In this document: positions 1 through 8,239 of the stretch, in pieces
Position numbering within the stretch: the stretch's first letter is position 1
Layout: each line of letters begins with the position of its first letter
The notes under the pieces: model-generated
Databases searched by the model: none
Seen by the model: only the letters and a program-made list of their open reading frames with translations
Told to the model about the DNA's origin: nothing
Assembly (NCBI RefSeq): GCF_029846715.1
Contig: NZ_JARVWW010000011.1
Span: forward strand, 62,001 to 126,000
Reading direction: 5' to 3'
DNA: 64,000 nucleotides
From: Bradyrhizobium nivariense
Lineage (GTDB): Bacteria; Pseudomonadota; Alphaproteobacteria; Rhizobiales; Xanthobacteraceae
Translations under genes and position numbers: made by a program

Positions 1-789
1 ATGCAGGAGGCCGTGGCCGACGGCCTCACCCGGCGGGCCCTGCAAGCCGCCATGCCGCCCGGAGCGGCCCGCAATGCCCTGGATTGCGCCTTGATCGATC
101 TGGAAGCCAAGGCGGCCGGCCTGCGCGCCTGGAGCCTGCTCGACCGCCCTGCGCCGGGCGAGCGCACCACGGCCTACACGATCTCGCTGGGCACGCCCGA
201 GGCCATGGCGGCGGCGACCGCCAAAGTGGCGCACCGGCCGTTTCTTAAGATCAAGCTCGGCGGTGACGGCGATGGGGAGCGGATCGCGGCTGTGCGCAAG
301 GCCGCCCCCGAATCCGAGCTGATCGTGGATGCCAACGAGGCCTGGACCGAGGCCAATCTGGAGCACAATCTCGCGGCCTGCGACGCCGCCGGCGTCACCC
401 TGGTCGAGCAGCCGCTGCCGGCCGGCAAGGACGACGCGCTGGCGCGGATCAAGCGCCCGTTCGCGGTCTGCGCCGACGAGAGCGTGCACGACCGCTCTTC
501 GCTTGCGCCGCTCCGCGCGCGCTACGACGCCGTGAACATCAAGCTCGACAAGACCGGCGGCCTCACCGAGGCGCTCACCATGGCGGACGCGGCGCAGGCG
601 CTCGGCTTCGAGATCATGATCGGCTGCATGGTCGCAACCTCGCTGTCGATGGCTCCGGCGATGCTGGTGACGCCGCAGGCGCGCTTCGTCGATCTCGACG
701 GCCCGTTGCTGCTGGCGCGCGACCGCGAGCACGCCCTGCGTTATGACGACAGCCTGGTCTACCCGCCGGATTCTTCGCTGTGGGGCTGA
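1..789 (+). CDS. Dipeptide (L-Ala-D/L-Glu) epimerase, 5'-truncated by window edge
   Basis: Enolase-superfamily enzyme, most like L-Ala-D/L-Glu epimerases that act on murein dipeptides in the cytoplasm. The visible 262 residues hold the barrel signature: a K-x-K pair (about residues 83-85, in KIKLGG), three acidic metal ligands in DANEAW (D110), VEQPL (E136) and ADES (D159), and the opposite lysine segment NIKLDKTGG (about 181-187). Family members are about 320-330 residues, so roughly the first 60 lie outside the window and the ATG at base 1 is probably internal. It converges on the MFS gene and overlaps its 3' end by 31 bases. Other superfamily activities such as muconate lactonization cannot be excluded. 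Confidence 0.8.
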   Translation: MQEAVADGLTRRALQAAMPPGAARNALDCALIDLEAKAAGLRAWSLLDRPAPGERTTAYTISLGTPEAMAAATAKVAHRPFLKIKLGGDGDGERIAAVRKAAPESELIVDANEAWTEANLEHNLAACDAAGVTLVEQPLPAGKDDALARIKRPFAVCADESVHDRSSLAPLRARYDAVNIKLDKTGGLTEALTMADAAQALGFEIMIGCMVATSLSMAPAMLVTPQARFVDLDGPLLLARDREHALRYDDSLVYPPDSSLWG

Positions 790-1955
790 GCCTTGAGCCG
801 GTGCCGCGCCGACCAGATGAGCAGTGCGCCGGCAGCGGCCATCGCGGCCATGACGTAATACAAGCCGTCGCCAATGCGGGCATAGATCGCGCCTGACGCG
901 ATCGAGGTCGTCGCACCCAACAACCCGTTGCAGGCGGCGTAATAGCCCTGCCCCCGCGCGATCTGATGCGAGGGCACGCGCTGCACCAGCAGGTTCATCG
1001 TGCCGACGATCGTCATGCCGAAGGAGAGACCGTGGCCGAGCTGCACGATCGCGAGCAGCGCGAGCGGCGGCTCCTGCGCGGTGACGATCCAGCGCACCAC
1101 GGCGCTCAGTCCCCCGATCGCAATCAGCGTGGACGGCTGCAGCGAAAAGCGCGGCGACAGCGCGAACACGACGATCTCGGCGATCACGCCCAGCGTCCAG
1201 AGCCCCGCGATCGTCAGCCCGCCGAGACCATGGAGCTGCCAGCTGATGGCGGAGAAGGTGTAAAAGGCGATGTGGCTGCCCTGGATCAGCGCGGCCGAGG
1301 CGATCACGGCCCAGAAGCCGCCATCGCGCAGCAAGGCCTTGCCGGCATGCGTCGCGGTGGCCCTTCGCCTGACATCCTCGAGCGGCTGGAGCAGCAGGCT
1401 GGCGAGAACCGCAACGACGGCCCACGCGACGATGACCCAGATCAGATCGCGCGCCGCGATGTGGTCGACGAGATAGCCGCAGGCGAGCGAGCCGGCGGCG
1501 AACGCCGCCGAGCCCCACAGCCGCAGCGGACCGTATTCGAGCCCGTAACGGGCGACACCGCGCAGCGCATAGGCATCGGTCAGCGGCATCGTCGGCGTCC
1601 ACATCATGCAGGTCAGCGCGTAAATCAAAAACAGCGCCAGCGGCTGCTGCTGCAGGCCGGCCGCCGTTAAGCCCATCGCCGTCGCCAGCACCGACACCAT
1701 CATGGCAGCGCGAATGGCATGTCGCTTTTCGGCCAAGGCCGTGATTTGCGGCAGCGTGGTGAAGCGCGTGATCGACGGCAGCGCGTTGATGAGGCCGATC
1801 CATGCAGCATCGATGCCGATCGCCTTCAGCCAGAGCGGGAAGAACGGCATATGCGTGCCCGAGACCGCAAAGATGGCCGCGTAGAACAGCGCGAGGCTGA
1901 CGGCGAATCGCCGCTTCACGGGTGCTGGTGTGGGGATTTGTGATTCGGGTGCCAT
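759..1955 (-). CDS. MFS transporter, HcaT-like (phenylpropionate permease family)
   Basis: A 398-residue inner-membrane carrier with about twelve hydrophobic segments. The N-terminus (THMPFFPLWLKAIGID, then a first helix pair facing SITRFTTLPQI) is typical of the HcaT/MFS_1-like branch, whose best-known member imports phenylpropionate; the substrate here is unknown. The open frame extends another 177 codons upstream, but that part is charged, non-hydrophobic and antisense to the divergent gene at 2031. The ATG at 1955 starts right before the first membrane helix and leaves a 75-base divergent intergenic space, so I use it. The 3' end overlaps the convergent epimerase gene by 31 bases. Confidence 0.8.
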   Translation of the reverse strand: MAPESQIPTPAPVKRRFAVSLALFYAAIFAVSGTHMPFFPLWLKAIGIDAAWIGLINALPSITRFTTLPQITALAEKRHAIRAAMMVSVLATAMGLTAAGLQQQPLALFLIYALTCMMWTPTMPLTDAYALRGVARYGLEYGPLRLWGSAAFAAGSLACGYLVDHIAARDLIWVIVAWAVVAVLASLLLQPLEDVRRRATATHAGKALLRDGGFWAVIASAALIQGSHIAFYTFSAISWQLHGLGGLTIAGLWTLGVIAEIVVFALSPRFSLQPSTLIAIGGLSAVVRWIVTAQEPPLALLAIVQLGHGLSFGMTIVGTMNLLVQRVPSHQIARGQGYYAACNGLLGATTSIASGAIYARIGDGLYYVMAAMAAAGALLIWSARHRLKAQPHSEESGG

Positions 1956-2030
1956 CAAACCAATTGCGATTCGGTCGATATCGTGGTGATCGTTACTGTA
2001 ACGCGCCGTGATTTGCGCGACGAGATTGAC

Positions 2031-3377
2031 ATGGCCAACGAAGCATTCGCCCTCTCGCCTATGTCTGCCCGCGCGGCCGAGCCGAACGAGCAGGATTACG
2101 ACGCGATCCGCGAAGCCTTCATGGAGACCGCGCGCGGCCGCTGGTTCCTCGGCGAATATGCCAAGCGCAACCGCAATGCCGACACGCGCATGGTGCTCGA
2201 CGCGGTCGCGAAAATCGAAGAAACCCTTGCGGCACAGCGCCAACCCGTGGTCGAGGACCGCCTGCCCGAGGCGCTGGTCGCGATCCGGCACGCGATCCGC
2301 GAAGCCGAGACCATCGCGATCGCGGCCTTCGATCCCGCGGCGATCGAGGCGAGCCTCGCGCCGATCCCGCGCGGCCTCCGCATCATCAGGGAGATCTCCT
2401 GGCGCTGGCGCGAGATCGGCGCCGACGGGCGAATCTGCGACCTGATTGATTCGCAGCTCGCGTCCATCGAGGCGGCCTGCGCGCAAGTTTCGACCATCGA
2501 CCCCCGCGCCGACCTCAAGGCCGCATTCGATCTGCTCAAGGAGCGGATCGACCAGACCGACGGTGACGCAACCCCGCAGGCTGCGCGCCCCTCGCCGGCC
2601 CCGGTGCAGGAGGCACCGTCGTCCGTGGCGGAAGCTTCGCCTGCGGAGGTCGCGCCCGCGGCGATGGCCAGCGAAGTACCCGTGGCTTTTACGGAGGCGC
2701 CGCAGGACATCGCAGAGGCGATCGAGCCCGAAGCAGAAGCGGAAGCGGCGATGGACGCCGCCCTGGAGCCGGAGACCGTCGCCGAGAGCCAGATCGCGCC
2801 TGACGACGCCGCTTTTGAAGAGCCGGCCGCTGAGCCCGCCGCCTTCGCGGAGGTGATGGACGAATTTTCGCTCGACGCCGCCGCGGAAGCCGAGGACGAA
2901 GCCATCCTCGAGGCCATCGCGCTGGAGATGGCCGCGCCCGATCCGGAATTCGACGAGATCATCGAGCCGGTCGAGATGGAGGCGGCCGTTCCGGAGCCGG
3001 TGGTTGCGGAGACCGCAGCGCCCATCGCAGCCGAGATGCCGGAGCCGATCGCACCCGAGCCGGCCGCCGCGCCGGTCGTGGAGGAGCCCGTAGAGGAAGC
3101 GCCGATCGCGATGGAATCGCTTGCGCGCCTCACCAACGCCATTGCGGAAGCCGCCGCCGAAGTGATGGAGCAGCCGGCGCCGGTCATGGCAGCCACCGCG
3201 CCATTCGGCGCAGCGCCGAGCACGACGCTGCCGATGCCCTCGCCGGTCCCGGAAGCCTCACTCGGCGCCACCATCCTCGCCAGCGGCATCCTGCAAAAGC
3301 CCCGCGCCGCCGCAAACGATCCCATGGCGCCAATCCGCCGCATGACCCAGGCCGAGAAGATCGCGTTCTTCTCGTAA
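2031..3377 (+). CDS. Conserved hypothetical protein with long acidic Ala/Glu/Pro-rich tail
   Basis: Not assigned to a characterised family. Of 448 residues, the first ~170 are ordinary and probably helical, with a block reading GRWFLGEYAKRNRNADT at about 35-51 that I associate with uncharacterised alphaproteobacterial proteins. Residues ~180-400 are low complexity, rich in Ala, Glu and Pro and strongly acidic, probably disordered. The last residues (MTQAEKIAFFS) look conserved rather than random. There is no signal peptide or membrane segment, so it is probably cytoplasmic. The ATG at 2031 (MANEAF) is preferred over 1983, whose extra 16 residues look like read-in from the intergenic region. 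The next gene starts 10 bases after its stop, suggesting co-transcription. Confidence 0.65.
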   Translation: MANEAFALSPMSARAAEPNEQDYDAIREAFMETARGRWFLGEYAKRNRNADTRMVLDAVAKIEETLAAQRQPVVEDRLPEALVAIRHAIREAETIAIAAFDPAAIEASLAPIPRGLRIIREISWRWREIGADGRICDLIDSQLASIEAACAQVSTIDPRADLKAAFDLLKERIDQTDGDATPQAARPSPAPVQEAPSSVAEASPAEVAPAAMASEVPVAFTEAPQDIAEAIEPEAEAEAAMDAALEPETVAESQIAPDDAAFEEPAAEPAAFAEVMDEFSLDAAAEAEDEAILEAIALEMAAPDPEFDEIIEPVEMEAAVPEPVVAETAAPIAAEMPEPIAPEPAAAPVVEEPVEEAPIAMESLARLTNAIAEAAAEVMEQPAPVMAATAPFGAAPSTTLPMPSPVPEASLGATILASGILQKPRAAANDPMAPIRRMTQAEKIAFFS

Positions 3378-3387
3378 GGGGGCAACC

Positions 3388-3741
3388 ATGTCCTCCATCG
3401 CAGACACCGTCACCCTCTGGCGCCCCGTCGGTCCGAAAGAGCTGGAGCTGATCCAGCAAACGGGCATGCGCACGTTTCCGCCGCGCCTGCCTGACCAGCC
3501 GATCTTCTATCCGGTGCTGACCGAAGACTACGCCATAAAGATCGCGCGCGATTGGAATGTCCCGGCGAGCGGCTCTGGCTTCGTGACGCGCTTCGAGGTC
3601 AAGCGCAGCTTCATCGAAAGATACGATGTGCAGGAAGCCGGCGGGCGCTCACACCTGGAGTACTGGATTCCGGCCGAAGACCTCGATGCCTTCAATGCCG
3701 CAATCGTCGGCCTGATCGAGGTCGTCCGCAGCTTCCCCTAG
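3388..3741 (+). CDS. Small uncharacterised protein (ADP-ribosylation/crystallin J1-type annotation)
   Basis: A 117-residue soluble protein with the pattern WRPVGPKELELI near the start, PPRLPDQPIFYPVL at about 31-44, and FVTRFEVKRSFIERY in the middle. I recall this layout from short proteins labelled 'ADP-ribosylation/crystallin J1', a label with little functional support. No catalytic residues can be named. It starts 10 bases after the acidic hypothetical gene, with a purine-rich stretch (aaggggg) as ribosome-binding site, so the two are probably one transcript. The function is unknown. Confidence 0.6.
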   Translation: MSSIADTVTLWRPVGPKELELIQQTGMRTFPPRLPDQPIFYPVLTEDYAIKIARDWNVPASGSGFVTRFEVKRSFIERYDVQEAGGRSHLEYWIPAEDLDAFNAAIVGLIEVVRSFP

Positions 3742-3760
3742 CCGCCGCGCGCTCAGCCGA

Positions 3761-4120
3761 TCACCCGCAATTCCAGACCGCGCCGATCGGCGTCCGCGTC
3801 CAGCACGGCCCAAAACTGCCGCCATTGTAGCGGCCGCCGCCGAAGCCGGGCCGGCCGAAATAGCGCCACTCGCCGTCCCAGCCGTAATATTGGGGAACGG
3901 GGTCGATGTACCAGTGACGACGGTCGCTACGCGACATCCGCCGCATCGCTTCCTTCTGCTTATAGAGCGGAATGCTGTTGCTCAGCGGCTGGCGATAGCC
4001 CGGCAGGAAGCCATAGCCATGCCAGGCTTGCGCCGGCCGTTTCTTGATGGACTCCGCCGGCGCAACAGCCGGCAGCAGCGACAGGATGACAGCAACAGAT
4101 AGACATAAAAAGCGTGACAT
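3761..4120 (-). CDS. Small secreted protein, Gly/Tyr/Trp-rich, unknown function
   Basis: A 119-residue protein with a clear Sec signal peptide (MSRFLCLSVAVILSLLPAVAPAES, cleaved near residue 23). The mature part has many aromatic and glycine residues (WYIDPVPQYYGWDGEWRYFG, then GFGGGRYNGGSFGPCW) and two cysteines near the C-terminus that could form one disulfide. It probably resides in the periplasm or cell envelope. The ATG at 4120 starts exactly at the signal peptide; an in-frame ATG 12 codons earlier would bury it. I do not recognise a named family. Confidence 0.6.
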   Translation of the reverse strand: MSRFLCLSVAVILSLLPAVAPAESIKKRPAQAWHGYGFLPGYRQPLSNSIPLYKQKEAMRRMSRSDRRHWYIDPVPQYYGWDGEWRYFGRPGFGGGRYNGGSFGPCWTRTPIGAVWNCG

Positions 4121-4298
4121 GGATGGACGATAGACGGCCGCTTGCGGAATGACCATTCAAATTCGAGTGCAAATTTGATCGAAGCAAGGCGCGGCCAGTG
4201 CATGAGCAGAAACTCGCGTGTCGCGATGTAACAAAGCCCGCCACGAGACCGAACAACAGATCGAGCGACAGGAATTCTATCGACGAAGGTATGGAAAC

Positions 4299-4616
4299 AT
4301 GATTGGCGAAGTGATTGTCATTGGTGATCTACAGCTGCGGAACGGCGCCTCCCTCGAGGAACATGACCGATTGGGCGAGCGCATGTACGATATCGTCAGC
4401 CGTCTCCCGGGCTTTCTGTCGATCAAGTCGTTCAAGGCCGATGACGGCGAAGAGCTCACTGTGTTCCGTTTTGCGTCCGAGGAAGCGCTCGAAGCCTGGC
4501 GCACGCACCCCGAACATGTCGAGACGATGAAGCGAGGACACGCCGAGTTCTACTCCAGCGGATTCCTGCAGGTCTGCAAGGTGATCCGCGAAGTCGGACC
4601 ATTCGAGCACGCGTGA
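4299..4616 (+). CDS. Antibiotic biosynthesis monooxygenase (ABM)-domain protein
   Basis: A 105-residue single-domain protein of the dimeric alpha/beta-barrel ABM superfamily. Visible hallmarks are the first strand (GEVIVIGDLQLRNG), the helix ending in LPGFLSIKSFKADDGEELTVFRFASEEALEAWRTHPEH, and the closing strands. In this family small cofactor-less monooxygenases, quinol oxygenases and heme-degrading enzymes share the fold, so the substrate cannot be inferred. The ATG at 4299 is preceded by gaagg nine bases upstream; the frame is open back to 4218, but those 27 residues fall outside the domain. It stands alone, with no obvious operon partner. Confidence 0.7.
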   Translation: MIGEVIVIGDLQLRNGASLEEHDRLGERMYDIVSRLPGFLSIKSFKADDGEELTVFRFASEEALEAWRTHPEHVETMKRGHAEFYSSGFLQVCKVIREVGPFEHA

Positions 4617-4632
4617 CGAGGTCCCGCATCGT

Positions 4633-4794
4633 TCAATGGTGCGGTCCTAGCTGATCACACCCTTCCTGATCAGGAAGCGACATGATGGCGCGGATCGCGG
4701 TCTCCATGCGCATGCCCGGCAGCTGGATCAGGCGCTGCGAATTCGTGCTCTGCGCGATGCGGGTCGCAGGATGATTGGCATCGGCAGGTTCCAA
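4633..4794 (-). pseudogene. Short protein-like reading frame without a good start (possible gene remnant)
   Basis: On the minus strand a 53-codon frame, openable only from a TTG at 4794, reads like the end of a real protein (IAQSTNSQRLIQLPGMRMETAIRA is split here only for description; internal ATGs lie near 4716). It has no ribosome-binding site and runs into a stop just upstream. It could be a decayed C-terminal fragment or a very small gene. The evidence is codon pattern only. Confidence 0.22.
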
Positions 4795-4795
4795 G

Positions 4796-4811
4796 CGTGA
4801 TTCAGATCACG
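4796..4811. promoter_or_regulatory. CRP/FNR-type palindrome upstream of the caspase-like gene
   Basis: CGTGATTCAGATCACG is a perfect 6-base inverted repeat around 4 bases and matches the GTGA-N6-TCAC core bound by CRP-family regulators. It lies 102 bases before the caspase-like gene at 4913 and just upstream of the minus-strand fragment. This is a motif match only; the cognate regulator is not in the window. Confidence 0.35.
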
Positions 4812-4912
4812 CAGCCTACCATGGTGATGGCGATCACGGACCTCAAACTCGAACGCGGCCAAGCTCCCCGGCAACCAATCTCGTATCGAGATCAGTGCCA
4901 GAGGAGCACGCC

Positions 4913-6718
4913 ATGTTCCACCTAAAGCCTTTCCTGATGACTGCGGGCCTGCTGGGAAGCCTGTTCGGCTTCGCCTGCGGCCCTGTTTCCGCGCAAGTCG
5001 CCCCGGTCGAGCCGGCTCCCACCGCGCTGCAAGGCCCTGAGCAGCGGGTCGCGCTGGTGATCGGCAATTCGAACTACCAGAACGCGCCGCAGCTCGCCAA
5101 TCCCGACAACGACGCGGAGTCGATGGCGAAGTTCCTGAACTCCGCCGGCTTCGAGGTGGTCGCCGCGACCGACCTGACCCAGAACGACATGCTCAAAGTG
5201 GTGCAGGACTTCTCCGCAAAAGTGTCCGCGCGCGGTCCGAACACAGTGGCGATGGTCTATTACGCCGGTCACGGCGTGCAGCTCGCCGGCGAGAACTATC
5301 TCGTTCCCGTCGATGCCAAGGTCTCGAGCCAGACCGAGCTCGTCAACAATTCGGTCCGTCTGGTCGACGTGATGTCGACGCTGGAGACGATCCCGAGCCG
5401 CATGCGCATCGTCATCCTCGATGCCTGCCGCAACAACCCGTTCCCGAACGTGAATGACGCCGGCCGCGGCTTGGCAATCGTCGATGCCCCGAACGGCTCG
5501 ATCGTCGGCTACTCGACCGCGCCGGGCGCCGAAGCGCAGGACGGCAGCGGCGGCCACAGCCCCTACACGCAGGCCTTCCTGAACGTCGCGCGCGAGCCCA
5601 ACGTCCCGATCGAGCAGCTGTTCAAGCGCGTTCGCCTCGAAGTGAACCAGACCACCAGCGGCGCGCAGATCCCGTGGGAGAGCTCGTCGCTGACGTCTGA
5701 CTTCACCTTCTTCGGCGACACCGCTGTTGCCGCCAACCGCGCGCCGGTGAATGCGCCGGTGGTGCAGATGGCCTCCAACCTGCCGAGCCGCTCGACCCGC
5801 CAGGCCTATGACTACGTCGTGTCAGAAGCACGGCCGGAGTACTATCAGGAGTTCATCCAGATGTATCCGCACGACCCGCTGTGCGATCACATCCGCTGGC
5901 TGCTCTCCAACCTGCTGCTCACGCAGGCCTGGCACAAGGCGGTGCTCGCGAACTCGCCGCTCGGCTACAAGAGCTTCTACGACAGCTACGGCAACACCCC
6001 CTATGCGCAAGTCGCGCTGAAGCTGCAGATGCAGCCGAAGCAGATCCCCTTGATGCAGGCGACCAAGTTCCTGGCGCCGCAGAATATCGCCCCGACCTTC
6101 AAGATCGGCAATCTGGGCCAGCCCAAATACATGCCGCTGCAACAGGGTAATGGCGGCGCGCAAGTGAACGGCAATTTGCCGATCGTGCAGAAGTCGGGCG
6201 ACAACAACGCGATCGGCAAGCTCGGCAATGGCGGTCAGATCGTCAACCTGCCGGCGGGCAACAATCAGCCCAGCCAGCAGAACGGCACGCCGTCGCAGAC
6301 CCCGGGCAAGATCGTCACCCTGCCTGCGCCGACCAACACCACGACCACCAATGGCGGCATCGGCAAGATCGTGACTTTGCCCACGACCAACAATACCCAG
6401 AATGGCGGCAGCAATTCCGGCACTGCCTACGGCACAACTGGCAAGATCGTGAGCATGCCGGTGAATGTCGGCAAGGGCGGCACCAACGTCGATGCGAAGC
6501 CGGTCAATGGTCAGGTGCAGAACAACCCGATCCGTATCAACAACGGCGCGAAGATCAACAACAACCCGGCGAACAAGGTGCAGGTCCAGAACGACAACCA
6601 CCCGCAGTTCAACACGACCAGCCGGATCGGCAATAACGGCAGCAACAACTTCCGCCAGTCGATGAACCAGTCTTCGAACATGGGGGGCGGCAACAATCAC
6701 CGCGGCTTCATGCACTGA
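4913..6718 (+). CDS. Secreted caspase-family (peptidase C14) protein with Asn-rich repeat tail
   Basis: A 601-residue prokaryotic metacaspase-like protein. Residues 1-28 form a signal peptide (cleavage near VSAQ), so it acts outside the cytoplasm. The caspase domain spans about 45-270: strand VALVIGN (46-52), catalytic His120 in YYAGHG and Cys172 in DACRNNP. A linker (~290-390) follows. The tail (~400-601) is Asn/Gly/Gln-rich with four spaced copies of a (Q/K)IV-x-(L/M)P motif near 442, 466, 485 and 511. It may cleave proteins after basic residues as metacaspases do; targets are unknown. The start at 4913 follows a gaggag site and begins the signal peptide; the upstream extension to 4775 does not. 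Confidence 0.85.
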   Translation: MFHLKPFLMTAGLLGSLFGFACGPVSAQVAPVEPAPTALQGPEQRVALVIGNSNYQNAPQLANPDNDAESMAKFLNSAGFEVVAATDLTQNDMLKVVQDFSAKVSARGPNTVAMVYYAGHGVQLAGENYLVPVDAKVSSQTELVNNSVRLVDVMSTLETIPSRMRIVILDACRNNPFPNVNDAGRGLAIVDAPNGSIVGYSTAPGAEAQDGSGGHSPYTQAFLNVAREPNVPIEQLFKRVRLEVNQTTSGAQIPWESSSLTSDFTFFGDTAVAANRAPVNAPVVQMASNLPSRSTRQAYDYVVSEARPEYYQEFIQMYPHDPLCDHIRWLLSNLLLTQAWHKAVLANSPLGYKSFYDSYGNTPYAQVALKLQMQPKQIPLMQATKFLAPQNIAPTFKIGNLGQPKYMPLQQGNGGAQVNGNLPIVQKSGDNNAIGKLGNGGQIVNLPAGNNQPSQQNGTPSQTPGKIVTLPAPTNTTTTNGGIGKIVTLPTTNNTQNGGSNSGTAYGTTGKIVSMPVNVGKGGTNVDAKPVNGQVQNNPIRINNGAKINNNPANKVQVQNDNHPQFNTTSRIGNNGSNNFRQSMNQSSNMGGGNNHRGFMH

Positions 6719-6737
6719 TCGCCACGCAGAAGATGTA

Positions 6738-6880
6738 CTCCCTCTCCCGCTCGCGGGAGAGGGCGGGGGTGAGGGTTTCTCCGCAACGGGACAGTTAGCG
6801 ACTTACCGAGAGTATCCCGCTTGGAGAAAGCCCCCACCCGGCGCTTCGCGCCGACCTCCCCCGCTAGCGGGAGAGGTTGC
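6738..6880. repeat. Palindromic intergenic repeat (CCCTCTCCCGC family)
   Basis: The stretch 6719-7194 has no gene. Its first half holds two hairpins: CCCTCTCCCGC/GCGGGAGAGGG at 6740-6763 and a related one ending GCTAGCGGGAGAGG near 6855-6876, separated by about 90 bases. A third, shorter copy of the same hairpin lies at 22222-22249. This is a dispersed extragenic palindrome; the first hairpin may also end the transcript of the caspase-like gene. Confidence 0.7.
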
Positions 6881-7041
6881 ACCGAGCAAGCGGCAACTTC
6901 GAGTTCACCAAACGACAAATACACAAAGGGGCAGAGCGGTGACGCTGCCCCTCTTCATATCGGGGAATAGACATGATCAGCTGGACTGCGGCCAGTCCTT
7001 ATCATGTGGATCATGTGGCCTTTGGGGCGGTCTGAGCGCGC

Positions 7042-7177
7042 GCCTCGTCCTTCGAGACGACCGCTTCGCGGTCTCCTCAGGATGAGGCTAACCAGCATCG
7101 GTACCGGTTGAAACTGCTGCCGCGCACTCCGTCCTCATCCTGAGGAGCCCGCCAAGGCGGGCGTCTCGAAGGATGGG
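7042..7177. repeat. Head-to-head pair of CCTTCGAGACG-type extragenic palindromes
   Basis: Two ~40-base units in opposite orientation. The first (7049-7087) runs CCTTCGAGACG ... CTCCTCAGGATGAGG; the second (7133-7172) is nearly its reverse complement, CCTCATCCTGAGGAG ... CGTCTCGAAGG. Each unit also has its own small GC hairpin (CCGC/GCGG, CCCGCC/GGCGGG). The layout resembles REP/BIME-type elements. It sits just downstream of the convergent threonine dehydratase gene. Confidence 0.7.
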
Positions 7178-7194
7178 CCACAGGGAAACTGCTC

Positions 7195-8178
7195 TCAGGC
7201 CACCAGCTCGGCGAACAAATCGGCATCGACATTGCCGCCGGAGAGCACGATGACGACGTTCTTGCCGGCGACGTCGAGGCGTCCCGCCAGCAGCGCGGCA
7301 AGACCCACGGCGCCGCCCGGCTCCACCACGAGCTTCAACTCGCGATAGGCGAACGCGACGGCCGCGCCGACTTCCTTGTCCGACGCGGTGACGCCGCGCG
7401 CGAGCAGCTTGCTGTTGATCGCAAACGTCATCTCGCCGGGGATCAGGGCCATCAGCGCATCGCAGATGGTGCGGCCTGCCGGCCCGTGCGGCTCGCGATG
7501 ACCTGCGGTCAGCGAAAGGCCGTGGTCGTCGAACGCCTCGGGCTCGGCCACGACGATTTGCGCCAGCGGATAGCGCGCCTTCACCGCGGTCGCAACGCCC
7601 GCGATCAGGCCGCCGCCGGAGGCCGGGGCCACCACGATGTCGGGCGTAAGGCCGAGCGCTGCCATGTCTTCCGCAATCTCACGGCCTGCGGTGCCTTGGC
7701 CGGCAATCACGAAGGGATCGTCATAGGGCCTGACCAGCGTCGCACCGCGCTTCTCGGCGATGCCGCGCGAGATCGCTTCGCGGTCGTCGCGGTCGCGGTC
7801 GTACAGCACGACCTCGGCGCCATAGGATTTGGTGCGCTCGCGCTTCGAGAGCGGCGCATCCGCGGGCATCACGATGGTCGCCTGCATGTCGAGGATTTTT
7901 GCCGCCGCCGCCACGCCCTGGGCATGGTTGCCGGAGGAGAACGCGACCACGCCGCCGGCGCGCTTGTCCTGCGGGATCGAGGCGACCTTGTTGAAGGCAC
8001 CGCGGAACTTGAACGAGCCGGTGCGCTGGAGCATTTCCGGCTTCAGGAACACCTTTGCACCGACGCGCTCGTTGAGCACGGGAAAGGACAGCAGCGGGGT
8101 GCGGACGGCGAAGGGCGCGATCACGCGGGCTGCGGCATCGATATCGGCAGGGCCGATCGGGAGGAGCTGTTCGGTCAT
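7195..8178 (-). CDS. Threonine/serine dehydratase (PLP fold-type II), no ACT domain
   Basis: A 327-residue pyridoxal-phosphate enzyme that would deaminate L-threonine or L-serine to the 2-oxo acid plus ammonia in the cytoplasm. The PLP lysine is K57 in GSFKFRGA; SSGNHAQG (~82-89) and the glycine loop ASGGGLIAG (~178-186) bind cofactor phosphate, and SGGN lies near the end. It lacks the C-terminal ACT regulatory domain of biosynthetic IlvA, so it is probably a catabolic-type dehydratase or serine racemase relative. The ATG at 8178 begins the family-typical N-terminus; a longer open frame upstream crosses the end of the glycosyltransferase gene. The downstream side carries palindromic repeats. 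Confidence 0.85.
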   Translation of the reverse strand: MTEQLLPIGPADIDAAARVIAPFAVRTPLLSFPVLNERVGAKVFLKPEMLQRTGSFKFRGAFNKVASIPQDKRAGGVVAFSSGNHAQGVAAAAKILDMQATIVMPADAPLSKRERTKSYGAEVVLYDRDRDDREAISRGIAEKRGATLVRPYDDPFVIAGQGTAGREIAEDMAALGLTPDIVVAPASGGGLIAGVATAVKARYPLAQIVVAEPEAFDDHGLSLTAGHREPHGPAGRTICDALMALIPGEMTFAINSKLLARGVTASDKEVGAAVAFAYRELKLVVEPGGAVGLAALLAGRLDVAGKNVVIVLSGGNVDADLFAELVA

Positions 8179-8239
8179 ATCAGATGTTATCGCGGCGGAT
8201 GAGGCGCGGGCAAGACATCTCCGCGCGAGGATTAGGCTC

